Source: a bacterium 1xD42-67 (lineage in GTDB: Bacteria > Bacillota > Clostridia > Oscillospirales > Oscillospiraceae). Taken from it: a stretch of DNA of 64,000 nt. A program made the position numbers and the translations under genes. Where the stretch lies: NCBI GenBank assembly GCA_003612335.1, contig RAYO01000012.1:62001-126000 (forward strand), written 5' to 3'. A model generated the notes under the pieces. That model saw only the letters and a list, made by a program, of their open reading frames with translations. It searched no databases and had not been told where the DNA came from. Shown here piece by piece: positions 14,832 to 23,616 of the stretch; the first letter of the stretch is position 1; every line of letters begins with the position of its first letter.

Positions 14832-16276
14832 TTTATGCCCTCCTGCTTCATTGCGTCAGAAATCTGGGCTAACAGGGCTTCAATTCGGGCAGAAATAACC
14901 GCCTTTTCCTGCAAATACTGTGAGATAAATTCCTCCGGCGGCAAAATCTCCTGGGTATCATGGGGAAAGCCACAGAAGTCCAGGTTGTAGTCAGCCGCTA
15001 TAATATCCTCAATAGGAACAAACTGTGAAACATCACTTTCCGTTTTATTTTTCCACCATTCCCGCACTGGCTGGAAATGCTCGTCCAGTATGGGGCGGGT
15101 CTTGGAAAAATGCTTGTAGCCCTGGGGCATTTCCAGACGATAGAACCATACCCCTTTCGTAGGAGTACCTTTCCGGAAAAACAGCAGATTGGTGTTGATG
15201 TTGGTGTAGGGCGCAAATACATCTTTGGGCAGTCGGATAATGGTATGCAGGTTACAGCTTTCCACCAGTTTGCGCTTAATGGCGGACTTCACCCCACCGC
15301 CAAACAGAAAACCATCCGGCAAGACCATGCCGCATCGTCCGCCATCTTTCAACAACGCCATGATGTGGACAAGGAACAGATCGGCGGTTTCTGTGTTGCG
15401 CAGCTCCGCAGGAACAGACTGGGAAATGGCTTTTTCTTCCGCACCCCCGAAGGGCGGATTGGTGACGATCACGTCCACCTTATCCTTGATGCTATAATCC
15501 GTGGTAGATATGCGCAAAGTATTATCGTGCCGAATATTCGGAACATCAATCTTGTGCGCAAGCAAATTAGTGACACAGAGTAAGTAGGGGAAGGGCTTTT
15601 TCTCAATTCCTCTTATTGTCTGTTGAAGTTTTCGGTAGTCCTCAGTTGTATTGATATTTCCCTCGTAACTATCAATAACACTTGTCAGAAAGCCGCCGGT
15701 TCCACAGGCGGGGTCTAAGACAGACTCTCCCAGTTTAGGCGCAACCATCTCCACAATGAAACGGGTAACAGGGCGTGGTGTATAAAACTCACCAGCTTTA
15801 CCAGCACTCTGCAAATCTTTCAGCATACTTTCATACAGGCCATTGAAAAGGTGGCCGGAGGGCATGGAGTAAAAATCAATATCCTCATTGATTTTATTGA
15901 TGACTTGGCGGAGCAGAGTACCGGATTTCATAAAATTGTTGACACCATCCATGATGCTTCGGATCAGCCACTTACGTTTCTTAGCATCATCCGAAATATC
16001 CAGCTTACGCAAATCCTTGAACATCGCATCAATGTGTGCAAGCAGAGCATCTCCGGTCGCGCCTTCGGCATCTTCCGCCCAGCTTTTCCAGCGGTACTGC
16101 TCAGGAACAACAGGATAGTAGTCATCCTCGGTAAGTTCCCACTCATCTTCCTTGAAGTCAAAGGCTTTCAAAAAGAGCATCCATGTAATTTGTTCGATGT
16201 ACTGTGCATCGCCGTTGATCCCGGCATCAATACGCATAATGTCCTTCAATGCCTTTGTTGTTCCCGATACTGCCAT
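14828..16276 (-). CDS. hsdM: Type I restriction-modification methyltransferase
   Basis: A 482-residue N6-adenine methyltransferase. It has an N-terminal HsdM helical domain (about 1-140), the S-adenosylmethionine motif DPACGTGGFL (188-197) and catalytic NPPF (273-276). With HsdS it methylates host DNA, and with HsdR it forms the restriction complex. hsdR ends 18 bp upstream and hsdS overlaps by 4 nt. Length and motifs are those of a functional enzyme. Confidence 0.95.
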   Translation of the reverse strand: MAVSGTTKALKDIMRIDAGINGDAQYIEQITWMLFLKAFDFKEDEWELTEDDYYPVVPEQYRWKSWAEDAEGATGDALLAHIDAMFKDLRKLDISDDAKKRKWLIRSIMDGVNNFMKSGTLLRQVINKINEDIDFYSMPSGHLFNGLYESMLKDLQSAGKAGEFYTPRPVTRFIVEMVAPKLGESVLDPACGTGGFLTSVIDSYEGNINTTEDYRKLQQTIRGIEKKPFPYLLCVTNLLAHKIDVPNIRHDNTLRISTTDYSIKDKVDVIVTNPPFGGAEEKAISQSVPAELRNTETADLFLVHIMALLKDGGRCGMVLPDGFLFGGGVKSAIKRKLVESCNLHTIIRLPKDVFAPYTNINTNLLFFRKGTPTKGVWFYRLEMPQGYKHFSKTRPILDEHFQPVREWWKNKTESDVSQFVPIEDIIAADYNLDFCGFPHDTQEILPPEEFISQYLQEKAVISARIEALLAQISDAMKQEGIK

Positions 16277-16294
16277 GATAGTCCTCCTGTATCT

Positions 16295-18646
16295 TTAGGC
16301 GGCATACAGGGCTTCTTCCAACTCCCGCAACGCCTGTTCAAAAACTTTCTTTCCCTTGAAAATGCGGTTGACGATATACGCCGGATTGCCAAAATCAGAG
16401 ATTGGCCGGATTTTCAGAACATCCATATTTTCCAGATTGGTCACGCCAGTATCTGCATATTTGTCCAACAATGCGTTCAGCACGGCTTGGGCCTGTTCGC
16501 CGTATTTGGCAAAATAATTGCGTTTTTTGACATTATTTGCCCGCTCCCGGCGTGTCAGCGGCGGCATATCAAAGGCAACATGGCAGAGCAAATCGAACGG
16601 ATCAAATTCCTGCCCGATTTGTTCCTGTAATTCTTCGATTAGCACACCTTGTGCCGCCAGTTCATCCAATATGGCCTGTTTGCGGCTGGCAGAGGACCAC
16701 GCTGTCAGAAAATCGTCTAATGTTGCATATTGATTTCGTACATTGCGGCGCGTATAGTCGGTCAGAGACTCTGTAATTAGTTTCCCATCTTTATCAATGT
16801 ACTGGATGCGCTGTTTCAAAACAGTAACTTCAACATCGTGAACGTAATATTTCACTCTCCGCCCGGATGGAGGCTCATCAGTGAAATCTGAAGGATTATT
16901 TTCATCAGCACCATCAGGCAGCACATCAACAGGGTCATTATCAAAATCAGAAATATTACCATCGGCATCCGGTGTGAACGCCTCATCTTGTTCGCTGGGG
17001 CCATCAAAATCCGGATCAGCAAAGAGCCGAGTCGCGTTACGGAAATCGAAGATAGTGAAAAACATTTTCCCTAAATCTTCCCGCACCCGGGTTCCCCGGC
17101 CGATAATTTGCTTAAATTCTGTCATGCTGTTGATATTAGAGTCCAAAATGATAAATTTCACCATTTGGGCATCTACACCCGTAGTCAACAGCTTTGAGGT
17201 TGTCACTAATGTAGGGTAGCGGCTGGATACGTCCCGGAAGTTTTCAAGCTGTTTTTTACCAATAGGGTCATCACCGGTGATACGCATAATATAGCGTTCA
17301 TCTTGATTGACTAGATCCTGATTTTCGTTGATGAGAGCTTGCCGCATTCGGTCTGCGTGTTCTGTATCTACACAGAAAAATATAGCCTTGTCAAAGCGCA
17401 AGTCATGCTTCTTCAAATAGTTTGATACCACTTTGGCAACGATACGGGTTCGCTGCTCCAACACCAACTCACGATCATAGTCGTTTGGACCATATTCCCG
17501 ATCCTCAATGATATTTCCATAACGATCTGTTTGTCCCTCATAAGGACGCCATCCTTCCGCATCCTTGTCCAGAACAACACGAATTACACGATAGGGAGCA
17601 AGGAAACCATCATCAATTCCCTGCCTGAGCGAGTAGGTATATATCGGCTCACCGAAATAGTCAATATTAGAGATTTCATTCGTTTCTTTCGGCGTTGCGG
17701 TCAAGCCAATTTGTGTTGCCGATGAAAAGTATTCCAGCACCTCTCGCCATGCGCTGTCTGCCCTTGCACTGCCACGATGGCACTCATCAATGATAACTAA
17801 GTCAAAAAACGATGGGCTGAACTGCTTGAAAATATCTTTGTCGCCCTCACCAGTTAGCCCCTGGTATAAGGCCAAATAAATCTCATAGGATTTATCGACC
17901 TTCCGATTGCGAACGATTGTCATTTTATCCTTAAATGGTGAGAAATCATTGCTGTAAGTCTGGTCAATCAAAGCGTTGCGGTCAGCAAGAAACAAAATAC
18001 GTTTTTTCGCTCCGGCCTTCCAAAGCCGCCAGATAATTTGAAAGGCTGTGTATGTTTTACCTGTACCTGTTGCCATGACAAGCAGAATTCGATTCTGGCC
18101 TCGCATTGCAGCTTCAACACTTAGATTGATTGCATTTAACTGATAATAGCGTGGTGTACGATCTTCACGCTCAGTATAATAGGGTTCTTCAACAATCGCC
18201 TCTTGCTCTGCCGTAAGTCCAACTTTTTCTTTATACATTTTCCAAAGCATATCGGGTGAAGGGAATTGATCCAGGTGCAAAAATTGTTCCTTGTCACCAT
18301 CTGTGATCATGCGGTTGTGGAAGGTAAAACCATCTCCATTAGAAGTAAATACAAACGGAATCAATAGGCGCTCCGCATAGTCCAAAGCCTGCTGCATTCC
18401 ATCTGAAACACTGTGATTATTGTCTTTTGCTTCTACTATAGCTAGAGGGATATGTGGCTTATAAAAAAGAACATAGTCAGCAAATTTGGCTTTGTCCCTT
18501 TTGTATGTACCGCCCCTGGCAATAATTCGTCCCTTTGTGATAGCATACTCCTCGCGGATTTGTGAAGAAGTCCAGTCGGCCCTCGAAATGGCAGGAGTAA
18601 TAAACCTGGTACGGATTTCTTGTTCAGTCAAGCCTTTTTTATCCAT
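16295..18646 (-). CDS. hsdR: Type I restriction-modification endonuclease/translocase
   Basis: A 783-residue restriction subunit. It has a PD-(D/E)xK-type nuclease region (IVEAKDNNH, VEAK 71-74), Walker A ATGTGKT (about 192-198), DECH box (287-290), the GLTATP motif III and GRGTRVRED motif VI of the SF2 helicase, and a C-terminal assembly domain. It translocates and cuts unmethylated DNA. It is the first gene of the hsdR-hsdM-hsdS-immA-like operon. The frame is open throughout with no sign of decay. Confidence 0.94.
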   Translation of the reverse strand: MDKKGLTEQEIRTRFITPAISRADWTSSQIREEYAITKGRIIARGGTYKRDKAKFADYVLFYKPHIPLAIVEAKDNNHSVSDGMQQALDYAERLLIPFVFTSNGDGFTFHNRMITDGDKEQFLHLDQFPSPDMLWKMYKEKVGLTAEQEAIVEEPYYTEREDRTPRYYQLNAINLSVEAAMRGQNRILLVMATGTGKTYTAFQIIWRLWKAGAKKRILFLADRNALIDQTYSNDFSPFKDKMTIVRNRKVDKSYEIYLALYQGLTGEGDKDIFKQFSPSFFDLVIIDECHRGSARADSAWREVLEYFSSATQIGLTATPKETNEISNIDYFGEPIYTYSLRQGIDDGFLAPYRVIRVVLDKDAEGWRPYEGQTDRYGNIIEDREYGPNDYDRELVLEQRTRIVAKVVSNYLKKHDLRFDKAIFFCVDTEHADRMRQALINENQDLVNQDERYIMRITGDDPIGKKQLENFRDVSSRYPTLVTTSKLLTTGVDAQMVKFIILDSNINSMTEFKQIIGRGTRVREDLGKMFFTIFDFRNATRLFADPDFDGPSEQDEAFTPDADGNISDFDNDPVDVLPDGADENNPSDFTDEPPSGRRVKYYVHDVEVTVLKQRIQYIDKDGKLITESLTDYTRRNVRNQYATLDDFLTAWSSASRKQAILDELAAQGVLIEELQEQIGQEFDPFDLLCHVAFDMPPLTRRERANNVKKRNYFAKYGEQAQAVLNALLDKYADTGVTNLENMDVLKIRPISDFGNPAYIVNRIFKGKKVFEQALRELEEALYAA

Positions 18647-19218
18647 GAAAATCCACTCCCCCCACTTTTATGAATTGAAGCGACACATGGCAAGTATAAC
18701 ACAGGCTTTGGGAAATTCCAATAAAATTTCTGCATTTTTTGAAATTTGCCTTTACATTGGGCCGAAAGCCTCTTAAAGCGTTACGTCTGTCCACAAATCA
18801 ACACTGTTTCAGACAGTCCAAATATGAAATCATTACCTTCTATCCACAGCAGGCTTGAAAGCCTTGCTGCGCAGGCGGTTCACCCCTCCAATTTGCGGAC
18901 GTTGATAGAAAAAGTAACCCCTCATTTTCGCCCCCCAAAGGAAATCGTATAGCCCGATCAATTTCAGTGTTTGAACTCCCTGTGGTACAAGGACTTTGCC
19001 CCCTTACTTTTTCTACCAGTGTTCGTCTTGACAGGACATCTGAAATCCGATACAATATTCTCAAAAGAATGAGAGGACAGCCAGTCCTCGTTATTGCGAT
19101 ACATGATCTTCCAACAGAAAGGGGGACAGCCTATCCGCAGAGCCTAAGAGAAGCTCTACAAAGTACACGAGAGGATAGCGGAGTGCGCCTTCGTAATTTT
19201 CGATACGGAGGACACCAT
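18647..19218 (+). promoter_or_regulatory. Intergenic region with strong promoter and long leader
   Basis: 572 bp without a supported gene between hsdR and the small ORF. A near-consensus promoter TTGACA (19028-19033), 17 bp, TACAAT (19051-19056) points right and gives a leader of about 155 nt before the TTG start at 19219. The left part should hold the hsdR promoter (a TATACT-like -10 on the minus strand near 18690). Nothing else was recognised. Confidence 0.6.
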
Positions 19219-19386
19219 TTGAGCAAGCGAAAGAAACCTGTCAACAACACCGACATTCCCCAGCACCAGATTGATGCTGTTGCCCGTTGCATCCTGCCCG
19301 ACATTCTCGCTTTCTACGAGAGCATTGAGGGGCAGCGGGAATTTGAAGAATGGAAAAAGCAGCGGCAGGCCGAACAAAAGGAGTAA
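19219..19386 (+). CDS. Small element-end protein of unknown function
   Basis: A 55-residue protein, (M)SKRKKPVNNTDIPQHQIDAVARC..., acidic in the middle and charged at the C-terminus. The TTG start at 19219 is chosen because GGAGG lies 7 nt upstream; longer in-frame starts lack this. Similar short proteins are frequent in Firmicute integrative elements, often at an end. Here it is the last gene before the right inverted end and tRNA-Leu. Function is unknown. Confidence 0.65.
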   Translation: MSKRKKPVNNTDIPQHQIDAVARCILPDILAFYESIEGQREFEEWKKQRQAEQKE

Positions 19387-19391
19387 ACAAT

Positions 19392-19429
19392 CAGGGCGGA
19401 TGCAATCGTCACACGATGCGCCCGCCCTG
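19392..19429 (+). terminator. Hairpin after the small element-end gene
   Basis: Arms CAGGGCGG (19392-19399) and CCGCCCTG (19422-19429) with an inner ATCG/CGAT pairing, followed by TTTCTGCC. It probably terminates the small gene ending at 19386. Confidence 0.55.
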
Positions 19430-19533
19430 TTTCTGCCTATTTCCTTTTTCGGGGCCCTCTCGGTTTGGAGGTTGCTTTCCTCTCCAGGCCATTCCGGAAG
19501 TGGGTATTCTCAAACCTCTCAAAGAAAACCAAT

Positions 19534-19571
19534 AATCCGAACCCATCTCCTATCGGAAAAAGGTTCGGATT
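19534..19571. repeat. Right-end inverted repeat of the serine-recombinase element
   Basis: AATCCGAACC (19534-19543) and GGTTCGGATT (19562-19571) form a 10-bp inverted pair. The outer arm with preceding CGGAAAAA (19554-19561) also mirrors TCCGAACC-N3-TTTTTCCG at 10031-10049 at the left end. These are candidate recombinase-binding sequences. Confidence 0.6.
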
Positions 19572-19580
19572 ATATGGGTA

Positions 19581-19667
19581 TGGTGCGCGAGGCGGGAGTC
19601 GAACCCGCACGCCCTTGCGAGCACTGGCACCTGAAGCCAGCGAGTCTACCAATTCCACCACTCGCGC
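19581..19667 (-). tRNA. tRNA-Leu (CAG)
   Basis: Read on the minus strand, acceptor arms GCGCGAG and CTCGCGC, a long variable arm (class II tRNA), the T-arm GGTTCGACTCC and encoded CCA are all present. The anticodon loop TTCAGGT gives CAG. The 3' end (TGGTGC on the plus strand) coincides with the right edge of the mobile element, and a copy of the flanking ATGGTGC lies at 10008, so this tRNA is the probable attachment site. Confidence 0.95.
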
Positions 19668-19840
19668 ATTTGGGTGGCACTCGTTCAGCGCAAGACTGAT
19701 ATTACCACAACTGTCCTCCGCTGTCAACACTTTTCGCAAAAATTTTTTCCCGCTGTCTCCACTTGAAGATGGCACTGGAGATCTGGCCCTCTGTGTGGTA
19801 CAATGGACCGGAGCGCTGACATGACGAGAGGAGGATATCC

Positions 19841-20431
19841 ATGTCCTGTAAAGAGGAATTCATCGAGATCTTCAAGGAGCACATCATCCGGGAGGGGGCC
19901 GACAAGCTGCTGGACTATCTGGAGCACAAGAGCGACTTCTTCACCGCCCCCGCCTCCGCCCGGTATCACGGGGCCTATGAGGGCGGGCTGTGCGAGCATA
20001 GTCTGAACGTATACCACTGTCTGGTGGACTATCTCCAGCGGGAGCGGGTGCAGGAGCTGTACGGCCTGGACTACAGTGCCGAATCTATCGCCATCGTTTC
20101 CCTGTGCCACGATCTTTGCAAGGTGGGCTGCTACAAAAAGGGCTTCCGGAACGTGAAGGACGACGCCACCGGGAAATGGGAGAGGGTGCCCTCTTACACC
20201 TTCGACGACCCCCTGCCTTACGGCCACGGGGAGAAGAGCGTCTACATCGTCAACGGCTTCATCCGCCTCACCCGGGAGGAGGCGATGGCCATCCGGTGGC
20301 ACATGGGCTTCTCCGGCCCGGAGGATCCCCGCACAGTGGGCCAGGCCCTGCGGATGTATCCGCTGGCCTTCGCGCTGGCCACCGCTGATATGGAGGCGTC
20401 CTACTTCCTGGAGGATGAGGAGGGATCCTGA
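19841..20431 (+). CDS. HD-domain phosphohydrolase
   Basis: A 196-residue HD-superfamily hydrolase. Metal-binding residues are visible in HSLNVYH (H53), CHDLCK (H90-D91), YGHGEKS, RWHMG and ATADMEAS. The layout resembles the HD part of YhaM-type 3'-5' exoribonucleases without the N-terminal OB fold; substrates may be nucleotides or short RNA. It is the first core-like gene after tRNA-Leu, with GAGGAGG before the ATG. The biochemical substrate is not determined. Confidence 0.8.
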   Translation: MSCKEEFIEIFKEHIIREGADKLLDYLEHKSDFFTAPASARYHGAYEGGLCEHSLNVYHCLVDYLQRERVQELYGLDYSAESIAIVSLCHDLCKVGCYKKGFRNVKDDATGKWERVPSYTFDDPLPYGHGEKSVYIVNGFIRLTREEAMAIRWHMGFSGPEDPRTVGQALRMYPLAFALATADMEASYFLEDEEGS

Positions 20432-20757
20432 CGGCACAGAACGGAGCCTGCCGCGGCTGGAGAGGCATCCGGGAGGTCCCGACCCACACACGGGGGCGGC
20501 TGAACGCCGTCCCCGTCCCGTCTCTCCAAGAGATTCCCATAAGTGAGGGACGGGCCTTTGGAGAAAAACAGCGCGATCGGCCCGAAAGGATGGACGATCG
20601 GCCTAAAAACAGGTATAATAGGATGGAGCGAGCTCCGGGGCGGCAGGCCGCGCCGGAGGATCGGGGCCCGCGCCTGGAACATGGCGTCTATACTCTGGTA
20701 TCTTGTGGGAGGGCCTTGGATCGCAGGACCGATGAGATACAGAGAGGAACGATATCT
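20432..20757 (+). other. Spacer before the helicase gene
   Basis: 326 bp without a supported gene. It holds a TATAAT (20614-20619) with a weak -35 region and two copies of CGATCGGCC close together (about 20575-20602). It probably contains the helicase promoter and a 5' leader. Confidence 0.4.
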
Positions 20758-21936
20758 ATGGAGATCAATGGACAGACTGTCAACGATACGGCCCGATATG
20801 ACCAGATGGGCCTGTCCCCTGCGCTGATGCAGGCCATCGGCAAAAAGGGCTATGTAGAGGCCACCCCCATCCAGACCGGGGCCATCCCCTTTTTCATGGA
20901 CCGGAAGGACGTGATCGCCAAGGCGCCGACAGGGACGGGCAAGACCTTCGCCTTCGGCATCCCCATGGTGGAACACACCGACCCCGCTGGGAGCGACGTC
21001 ACCGGGCTGATCCTGGCCCCCACCCGGGAGCTGGCCATCCAGATCCGGGACGAGCTGCGGGATCTGTGCGCCTTCAAGGAGGGGGTGCGGGTGGTGTGCC
21101 TCTACGGCGGCCAGCCCATCGGCAAGCAGATCGACCAGCTGAAAAAGCGGCCCCAGATCGTGGTGGCCACCCCGGGACGGCTGATGGACCACATGAAGCG
21201 GCGCACCGTCCGGCTGGACAAGGTGGAGACGGTGGTGCTGGACGAGGCCGACCGGATGCTGGATATGGGCTTCGTCCGGGACGTGACCCACATCCTGGAC
21301 CAGATGCCCCACCGGAAAAATCTGGGGATGTTCTCCGCGACCATCTCCCGGGAGGTGCTGGACATCTCCTGGGTCTATCAGCGGGAGCCGGTGGAGATCA
21401 CCGTCCAGGCCGACCAGGAGAACCGGCCCGACATCGCCCAGTACCGCCTGGATGTGGACCGCAGCGAGAAGGCGGACACCATGGTCCGGCTGCTGGAGAT
21501 GGGGGACTATGAGCGGGTGATCGCCTTCTGCAACACCAAGAACATGGCCGACCGGCTGGCCGGCCTTCTGACCATGCGCGAGGTGAGCTGTGAGGCCATC
21601 CACGGCGATATCACCCAGGTCCTCCGGGAGCGCACCCTCCAAAAATTCCGTGACGGCAAGCTCCGGGTCCTGGCCGCCACCGATGTGGCCGCCCGCGGCC
21701 TGGACATCGACGATGTGGACGCCGTCTTCAACTACGACGTCCCCGATGAGAACGAGTACTATATCCACCGGATCGGCCGTACCGGCCGGGCCAAGCGCCA
21801 CGGCGTGGCCTTCTCCCTGGTGTCCACCATCGCGGAGGGCCTGCGGCTGGACGATATCGTCAAGTCCACCGGGAGCCAGGTCCGGACGGTCCACTTCAAC
21901 GAGAGGGGCGATCTGGTGGCCGCTGCGGAGGGATGA
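20758..21936 (+). CDS. DEAD-box ATP-dependent RNA helicase
   Basis: A 392-residue DEAD-box helicase. Motifs are the Q motif (GYVEATPIQ), Walker A APTGTGKT (56-63), PTRELAIQ, TPGR, DEAD (162-165), SAT (193-195) and HRIGRTGR in the second RecA domain. It unwinds RNA in ribosome assembly or RNA decay. The ATG at 20758 is chosen because GAGAGGAA precedes it; a frame extension upstream is not supported. There is no C-terminal basic extension, so it is a minimal core enzyme. It overlaps the membrane protein gene by 4 nt. Confidence 0.93.
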   Translation: MEINGQTVNDTARYDQMGLSPALMQAIGKKGYVEATPIQTGAIPFFMDRKDVIAKAPTGTGKTFAFGIPMVEHTDPAGSDVTGLILAPTRELAIQIRDELRDLCAFKEGVRVVCLYGGQPIGKQIDQLKKRPQIVVATPGRLMDHMKRRTVRLDKVETVVLDEADRMLDMGFVRDVTHILDQMPHRKNLGMFSATISREVLDISWVYQREPVEITVQADQENRPDIAQYRLDVDRSEKADTMVRLLEMGDYERVIAFCNTKNMADRLAGLLTMREVSCEAIHGDITQVLRERTLQKFRDGKLRVLAATDVAARGLDIDDVDAVFNYDVPDENEYYIHRIGRTGRAKRHGVAFSLVSTIAEGLRLDDIVKSTGSQVRTVHFNERGDLVAAAEG

Positions 21937-22511
21937 TGGGCAGGAGACATTTTTGGCTGGATCTTTTCGCCTGCTTCCTGATCCCCGCCTACACCCTCCT
22001 CTTTGCCGGCAGCGTAGAGTGGTTCGGCACCAACTTTTCCGTGATCGCCGTCACCGGCCCGGACCACTACCGGGGGTTCGTCTATTGGGGCATCCTGGCC
22101 GGGAGCTACTTCTTCGTCATCCTCAGCCGTTTGGCCTTCGGCCTCCCCCGCCGGTGGATGCGGACGGTGGTCCGGCTGCTGGCGGTGTGCGCCGTCCTGG
22201 CCCTGGCCTATGCCATCGCCATCCCCTATCTGCCCGAATATTTCCCCAAATATGCCGCCCTCCACGTGCTGCTGGCCGCCGGGGCCTGTGTGCTGCTGAT
22301 GATCGATCTGCAGTTCATCATCCTGGTCATGCGCCGCCGGGACCCGGACCGCTGGGCGGGCCCTCTTCGGGCCTGCTGGGCCATGGCAGCAGGCTGCGCC
22401 CTCCTCTTCGCTATCCCGCGGATGGTGTCCACCGCACTGGAGGTCTTTTTCACCCTGTCCGCCACCCTGCTGGCCAGACGGGTCTTCCTCCTCCAGCAGG
22501 AGGGAGCATGA
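21933..22511 (+). CDS. Polytopic membrane protein of unknown function
   Basis: A 192-residue protein with about five or six hydrophobic segments (near residues 8-28, 48-68, 78-98, 105-128, 145-165 and the C-terminal region). No transporter or enzyme signature was recognised. Its start overlaps the helicase stop by 4 nt, so the two are co-translated, though a functional link is not obvious. It is followed by a strong terminator. Confidence 0.75.
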   Translation: MMGRRHFWLDLFACFLIPAYTLLFAGSVEWFGTNFSVIAVTGPDHYRGFVYWGILAGSYFFVILSRLAFGLPRRWMRTVVRLLAVCAVLALAYAIAIPYLPEYFPKYAALHVLLAAGACVLLMIDLQFIILVMRRRDPDRWAGPLRACWAMAAGCALLFAIPRMVSTALEVFFTLSATLLARRVFLLQQEGA

Positions 22512-22539
22512 GCTCTCCGCCCCGCACGATCTTTGACAG

Positions 22540-22568
22540 AACGGCACAGCCCTTGGGGCTGTGCCGTT
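22540..22568 (+). terminator. Terminator of the helicase operon
   Basis: A 13-bp stem, AACGGCACAGCCC and GGGCTGTGCCGTT, with loop TTG and followed by CTCCTT. It lies 29 bp after the membrane protein stop. Confidence 0.8.
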
Positions 22569-23030
22569 CTCCTTGCGCCGTCACACCGGCCCGGCAAACA
22601 AAAAGCACCGGCTCGGCCGGCGCCTCTTCCCCCTCCCCCGCCGCCTAGAGAACAGATCTTCGCTTTTTCAGAGGCCACCGCTGTCCTCTGATGGCCTTAC
22701 AGGCCCCCTCATCTTGTATATTTTTTGCGACCCAGATCGTCCAGCCGTTCGAAGCGGCGCGCTGTCTGCGGACGGCAGCTTTTTCGGCCGCCCGGCCCTT
22801 CCTGCCGTCGATCCCCGTCCCCTGCTACATATCATTATTTCGCATATTTTCGACAGGATACAGTGCTTTCTCCTCTGAAAATATCCAATTTTGATCCGAC
22901 CAGCCGGGCACAGCTCCCCTGCGCCGGAAGGCGGTATCTTGCCCTTCTCGAGGTCCGGCGGCGGGACGGCGGCTCAGGAGAAAAGTCCCATAACCCGGTC
23001 TTTTCTGGAACGGATCTTCGATATAGATGG
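22569..23030. other. Non-coding spacer
   Basis: About 460 bp between the helicase operon terminator and the promoter at 23031. Open frames are short and lack ribosome sites. Apart from a GC-rich CCGGCTCGGCCGG stretch near 22610, nothing was recognised. Confidence 0.4.
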
Positions 23031-23095
23031 TTGACATTTTGGGAGGATCCGTGTATTTTAAAATGCGGTCGTGGAACTAACGTTCCACGACCGCA
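23031..23095 (+). promoter_or_regulatory. Promoter running into a 14-bp perfect hairpin
   Basis: TTGACA (23031-23036), 17 bp, TATTTT (23054-23059) is a near-consensus promoter. The predicted start falls at the base of the hairpin TGCGGTCGTGGAAC-TAAC-GTTCCACGACCGCA (23064-23095). No ORF follows. On the minus strand the hairpin is followed by TTTTAAAA and could act as a terminator. It may be a tiny RNA, an operator or a terminator. Confidence 0.5.
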
Positions 23096-23156
23096 CATTC
23101 CGATCTGCCGCCGCATCCCAGGACAGGAGGGACTCGACGGTGTCTTTGACAAAAAG

Positions 23157-23188
23157 ATACCGGAGCAAAGCGAACTTTGCTCCGGTAT
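23157..23188 (-). terminator. Terminator of the tRNA-Thr/tRNA-Tyr unit
   Basis: Arms ATACCGGAGCAAAG and CTTTGCTCCGGTAT around a 4-nt loop. On the minus strand it is followed by CTTTTTGTC. It directly abuts the CCA end of tRNA-Tyr. Confidence 0.85.
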
Positions 23189-23272
23189 GGTGGAGGAGGG
23201 TGGATTCGAACCACCGAAGCGAAACGCAACAGATTTACAGTCTGCCCCCTTTGGCCACTCGGGAACTCCTCC
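23188..23272 (-). tRNA. tRNA-Tyr (GTA)
   Basis: Class II tRNA read on the minus strand. Acceptor GGAGGAG pairs with CTCCTCC, the anticodon loop CTGTAAA gives GTA, the variable arm is long, the T-arm is GGTTCGAATCC, and CCA is encoded. It follows tRNA-Thr in one transcript. Confidence 0.96.
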
Positions 23273-23303
23273 ATATGCAGTTGTCAGGACCGCCTGCGGC
23301 GGT

Positions 23304-23379
23304 TGGAGCTGGTGGACGGATTCGAACCCCCGACCTGCTGATTACAAATCAGCTGCTCTACCGGCTGAGCTACACCAGC
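23304..23379 (-). tRNA. tRNA-Thr (TGT)
   Basis: A 76-nt class I tRNA on the minus strand. Acceptor GCTGGTG pairs with CACCAGC, the D-arm is GCTCAGCCGGTAGAGC, the anticodon loop TTTGTAA gives TGT, the T-arm is GGTTCGAATCC, and CCA is encoded. It lies 31 bp before tRNA-Tyr. Confidence 0.96.
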
Positions 23380-23616
23380 ACATAGCGGCTGTCCACCAGC
23401 AACGAACGTTATTATAGCAAAGAACAGGAGGGATGTCAAGTAGGAAATGGGATTTTTTTTGAAACACCGCTGAGGGACCTTCAGGACCGGCCGCCGGCCT
23501 GGATCTGGCCCCGACGCGGCGGCGAGCAGTATCGCCCTGACCGGGGCGGAGAGGCGCGCAGCGCGCGGCTGTGCCCCCGGTGGCTGGGACCATATACGAG
23601 CCGAGGAGGGATCGAC

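Larger units (their letters stand above)
10008..19586. mobile_element. Serine-recombinase element carrying a type I R-M operon
   Basis: About 9.6 kb bounded by the direct repeat ATGGTGC (10008-10014 and 19580-19586). Just inside are imperfect inverted ends: TCCGAACC-N3-TTTTTCCG at 10031-10049 and CGGAAAAA-GGTTCGGA at 19554-19569. The recombinase operon is at the left end, hsdRMS with an ImmA-like gene is in the middle, and a small element-type ORF is at the right end. It separates the prophage integrase from tRNA-Leu. No relaxase or conjugation genes are present, so it would move by recombinase alone or be mobilised in trans. The exact crossover is inferred. Confidence 0.65.
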
